64,000 bases of DNA from Bryoerythrophyllum caledonicum (Eukaryota > Streptophyta > Bryopsida > Pottiales > Pottiaceae). Position 1 is the stretch's first letter. Each line of letters begins with the position of its first letter. Below, one piece after another: positions 61,245-64,000 of this stretch. Made by a program: the position numbers and the translations under genes. The stretch is from contig OZ020516.1 of the NCBI GenBank assembly GCA_963971425.1, positions 20,963,332-21,027,331 of the forward strand, written 5' to 3'. The notes under the pieces are model-generated. The model was not told where the DNA came from. It saw only the letters and a list, made by a program, of their open reading frames with translations, and searched no databases.

Positions 61245-64000
61245 TCAAGCGAATTTGGGGTTGGAGTCTCCTTTGCTCGGGATCTCCTTGATGATGGTCA
61301 CATTCGAGGGTTTGTCACCAAGCGACTCTCCTCGCGTCCAGCGGTAGAGCATTTCAAGCGAATTCTTGGGCTGATCCATTGGCACCATGTGCCCAGCATC
61401 GTGCACCTGATACGACAAACAACTCGAGCAGATAAGAAACTGTGGAAAATTCTAAAGCAGATGGAGAACTCTGGATCAGAATGTAGAAGTTGCATGCAAG
61501 AGAACGTGTATCTATTCACATCTGCACAATCGAAATGACCGATGAGAACCGACTACTACCTTGAGAAATTGCAGAGGACCATAGCCAGTTGTGAGACCAG
61601 CTTCTTCACCGTCAACTTCGAACTTCTTCCAGTCAGCTTTGGCGTACTCAATTTGGCCTGACCAGTCCATTGCTGTTACCCACCTAGAATTTCCTGCACA
61701 CGATAAAATGTGGACAATTAAATAAAGTCACCAACAGTTTTGAGATTCATACTACTCTTTCCTCACTCTCGAAAACTATGGAAGAGCTTGGTAATCTCTG
61801 AACTCAAATAAGAAGTAGTTGTAGCTGTCTTTGAGTAGGCATGTCGTACCATGAATTATAACTGCCTTTTTTCCTCTTTGAGCTGATAGTAAAATTTTGG
61901 GCTGATTTTAATCATTTAAATGGAAAAAGAGTTTTACCCGCTTGGTATCTTGGTTTACGAATGACTCTAATTACTCTCCAACTTGTACACCTTTAACTTG
62001 GCCACGACAAGATACTTGAGAATTTGGACAAGATTTTCGAGGTGCTTACCTAACCAGTTACAGATCAGATCATACTCTCCAGCATAGACAAGAAGCTCGA
62101 TTCCATCCTCCAAAAGCTCCGGAATTCCCTTCTCTAGATTCTTCATCCAGTCAACAATCATGGCTTCATACACCAGAGGACTGCATTGCACAAACTTTCG
62201 GTCTCCAACGCCTATCGCATCGCGTATAGTTGAATTGTTCAGGAAAGTGTCCAGATTTGAGAAGTCGTAGCAAAGGGCACCCTGGCACTCCTTCCTCACA
62301 TCATAGTACTGGAGAAAACAACAACGCATAAACATAAGACTTCTCAAACTTTGAAGTTAGAGTTAAATATGTACCAGGGACAAATTAGATTTACATGTGA
62401 AATTGGTCAGAGAAACATAAACAAGGCAAATTGAGAATAATTTCCATACTCTAGGTTTAAGGACAAGAAAAACACTCACGTTGATATTTCCAGCAATTGC
62501 CAAGATAGAATTGAAGATGCTATTACAGACTAAGTAAGCTGCAATGCAAGTAACAGTACCCTTTGCACCTGCACATCAAGAACCGTTTGAAAACCAGGTG
62601 AACTTCAGAAATTCACATCACAGAAATCAAAAGCATAGAATGTCTCTACAAAATGACAACTTTGAAGTGCAGCCTCACCACAAAGTTTGATCGATGCGGA
62701 ACAAGCCGGGTACAATTTGCTCAATCTGTTGTGATCGTATTCGCTGATGAGATTCATGTCGAGGGCGTAGTCAGCGTAAGCCTCGTACTGGATATCAGGT
62801 TGGGTCAAGCCGTTTCCAATTGCAAAGCCCTGCACAAAGACGGTACAGAATACATTATTCCGGATTCTACACAAGGAATGTGACAGATATTAGGTCCAGA
62901 AGAGGAACAGGAAATAAATTGGCACCTTCAAGTTGATGGGAGCACCCTCTTTGTTCTTCAAAGCTCTGTGGAGGCGCCCAGCAACAGCGGGAACGTAGTG
63001 GCCTGCATACGACTCGCCAGTGACAAAAAACTTGTTCTTCGCATACTCGGGATGTGCCTCAAAGAACGCCTGTTACCAAACGATGGAAAAAAACTCATGC
63101 TAGGATACAAAACTGCTTGCAAAAACAAAGGAAACATGTCACAGAATACAAAGTTTACCGTGTCTGCTCTGAGAGCCATCATTTGTCTAACCTTATATCT
63201 TCAGGTGACATCCACAAGTTATCCCAAACAATCCAACACGAACTCTGTTCAGATTCCAGAATTACTCCGACTTCAAATAGCACTTCAGAGCGAAAGTCCC
63301 AAACCTGAAAGAAGTCGTACATGTCTTCACTCACTCCCTCTTCGTCGTGACGAATGTCACGCGCATCCGTGCTGTAGCTGAAGCCGGTCCCAATGGGTTG
63401 ATCCACAAAAATGATGCTGGAAATCTGTTAACACCACAACTGCTCAGTAAGAATTGAGCTCCATCGATCACATAACACTCTAAAACCAGTGCTATAGCAA
63501 ATCTTTGAGGAGTATGGGGTTAAATCTTTGAAGGAGATGTGTACTGAACAACTAAACCGAAAGGGGACATCAACTAGATATGTGTCAACAGAGGAGTAGG
63601 AAACGATTGAGTCCAGGGAAATGTTGCACCTTATCCCATCCGTAATTGTTCCAGGAGAGACTCAAGTCGTCATTGATCTTGAACGGTCCGTTCTCGTAGA
63701 ACAATGCGAGTTCACTTGCGCAACCAGGACCGCCAGTCATCCACAGCACCACTGGGTCGTCCGTCTTGTTCCCCCGGGACTCAAAGAAGAAGTAAAACAT
63801 GCTGCGAATTCCACGAGAGAAAACAATAACGTATCGGTGAAGTCAGTCCCTGATTACAAATGCCAGAGGTTGCGTACACAAAACACATCTCCTACATTGT
63901 ACAGTACCAAAACACTCGTAGTGATAATGCATCACTTGCCAATCACCACATCGACTAAACTCCACAAGAGAACAAAGACTTGCACGCTCTGAGATTTGGC
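61245..64000 (-). CDS. Serine carboxypeptidase-like protein (S10 family, SCPL47-49 type); 5' end outside window
   Basis: Secreted or vacuolar peptidase family that removes C-terminal residues. Minus-strand exons, phases checked: 64000-63986 (partial), 63801-63630, 63424-63305, 63069-62926, 62829-62679, 62568-62480, 62308-62050, 61693-61560, 61406-61245. Visible marks: VVLWMTGGPGCASELALFYE, FVDQPIGTGFSYS, catalytic Ser in GESYAGHY, GFAIGNGLTQP, catalytic Asp in YAGEYDLICNWLG, and catalytic His in VHDAGHMVPMDQP. The oxyanion-hole part reads TGGPGC, where most relatives have NGGPGC or TGGPGC. The signal peptide and propeptide lie outside. The intron 61694-62049 holds a copy of the dispersed repeat. 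The gene looks intact. Confidence 0.95.
61722..61860 (-). repeat. Dispersed intronic repeat, copy D
   Basis: In an intron of the carboxypeptidase gene, sense to it. On the minus strand: ATGGTACGACATGCCTACTC, AAAGACAGCTACAACT, GAGTTCAGAGATTACCAAGC, then GAGAGTGAGGAAAGAGTAGT, which is also present in copy B of PRMT10. Confidence 0.6.

Overview
The window looks like nuclear DNA of a land plant. The evidence is a complete, multi-exon gene for the plant-specific arginine methyltransferase PRMT10, two cytosolic pyruvate kinase genes, a serine carboxypeptidase-like gene, a quinone oxidoreductase of the chloroplast-envelope type, an RPW8-type NLR remnant, a nuclear tRNA-Lys(UUU), spliceosomal introns throughout, and a dense, deeply nested set of plant-type transposons (MULE, hAT, CACTA, TWA- and TA-flanked MITEs, LINE, Ty3 and Ty1 fossils). 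I cannot fix the species. The style of the transposons (a hAT of the DUF4371/ZNF862-like kind, a Ty3 element ending in a PHD-like finger) would fit a seedless plant, but that is inference.

Layout. 1-1525 (-): 5' part of a ceQORH-type quinone oxidoreductase gene, running off the window. 2.6-7.4 kb: nested MITEs and a giant foldback element. 7.4-12.5 kb (-): a decayed LINE carrying a MITE. 13.4-20.2 kb (-): a broken amidase gene whose parts are separated by MITEs and a decayed hAT transposon. 20.2-23.6 kb (-): a Ty3/gypsy fossil. 24.06-26.79 kb (+): PRMT10, seven exons, intact. 28.6-29.35 kb (+): an RPW8-NLR fragment abutting a Ty3 fossil, then a Ty1/copia fossil (to about 33.9 kb) and CACTA-type miniature elements. 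36.6-38.6 kb (-) and 51.7-54.0 kb (-): two intact pyruvate kinase paralogues in the same orientation. Between them, 39.4-51.1 kb is almost entirely one 11.7-kb Mutator-like element with about 230-bp terminal inverted repeats, a MULE transposase with SWIM finger, a second, convergent gene-like region, captured host-gene-like exons, a 93-bp minisatellite and a MITE in its right terminal repeat. 55-59.6 kb: MITEs and one arm of the giant foldback family. 59.85-59.92 kb (-): tRNA-Lys. 60.24-60.41 kb (+): a 56-residue membrane protein. 61.2-64.0 kb (-): serine carboxypeptidase-like gene, open at the window end.

The host genes are unrelated housekeeping or metabolic genes with no sign of working as a cluster; the only functional pair is the two pyruvate kinases, which share an identical intron and long identical exon stretches as if recently homogenised. 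The most unusual observations are a small repeat family seen here only inside introns of four different genes, the two-gene architecture and gene capture of the MULE, a 51-bp element made only of two CACTA ends with a perfect target duplication, a three-level nest of MITEs in a 2.4-kb foldback, and the TE-derived upstream region and ATG-less open leader of PRMT10. Exon borders were worked out by hand from splice signals, reading phase and family similarity; no database was searched.
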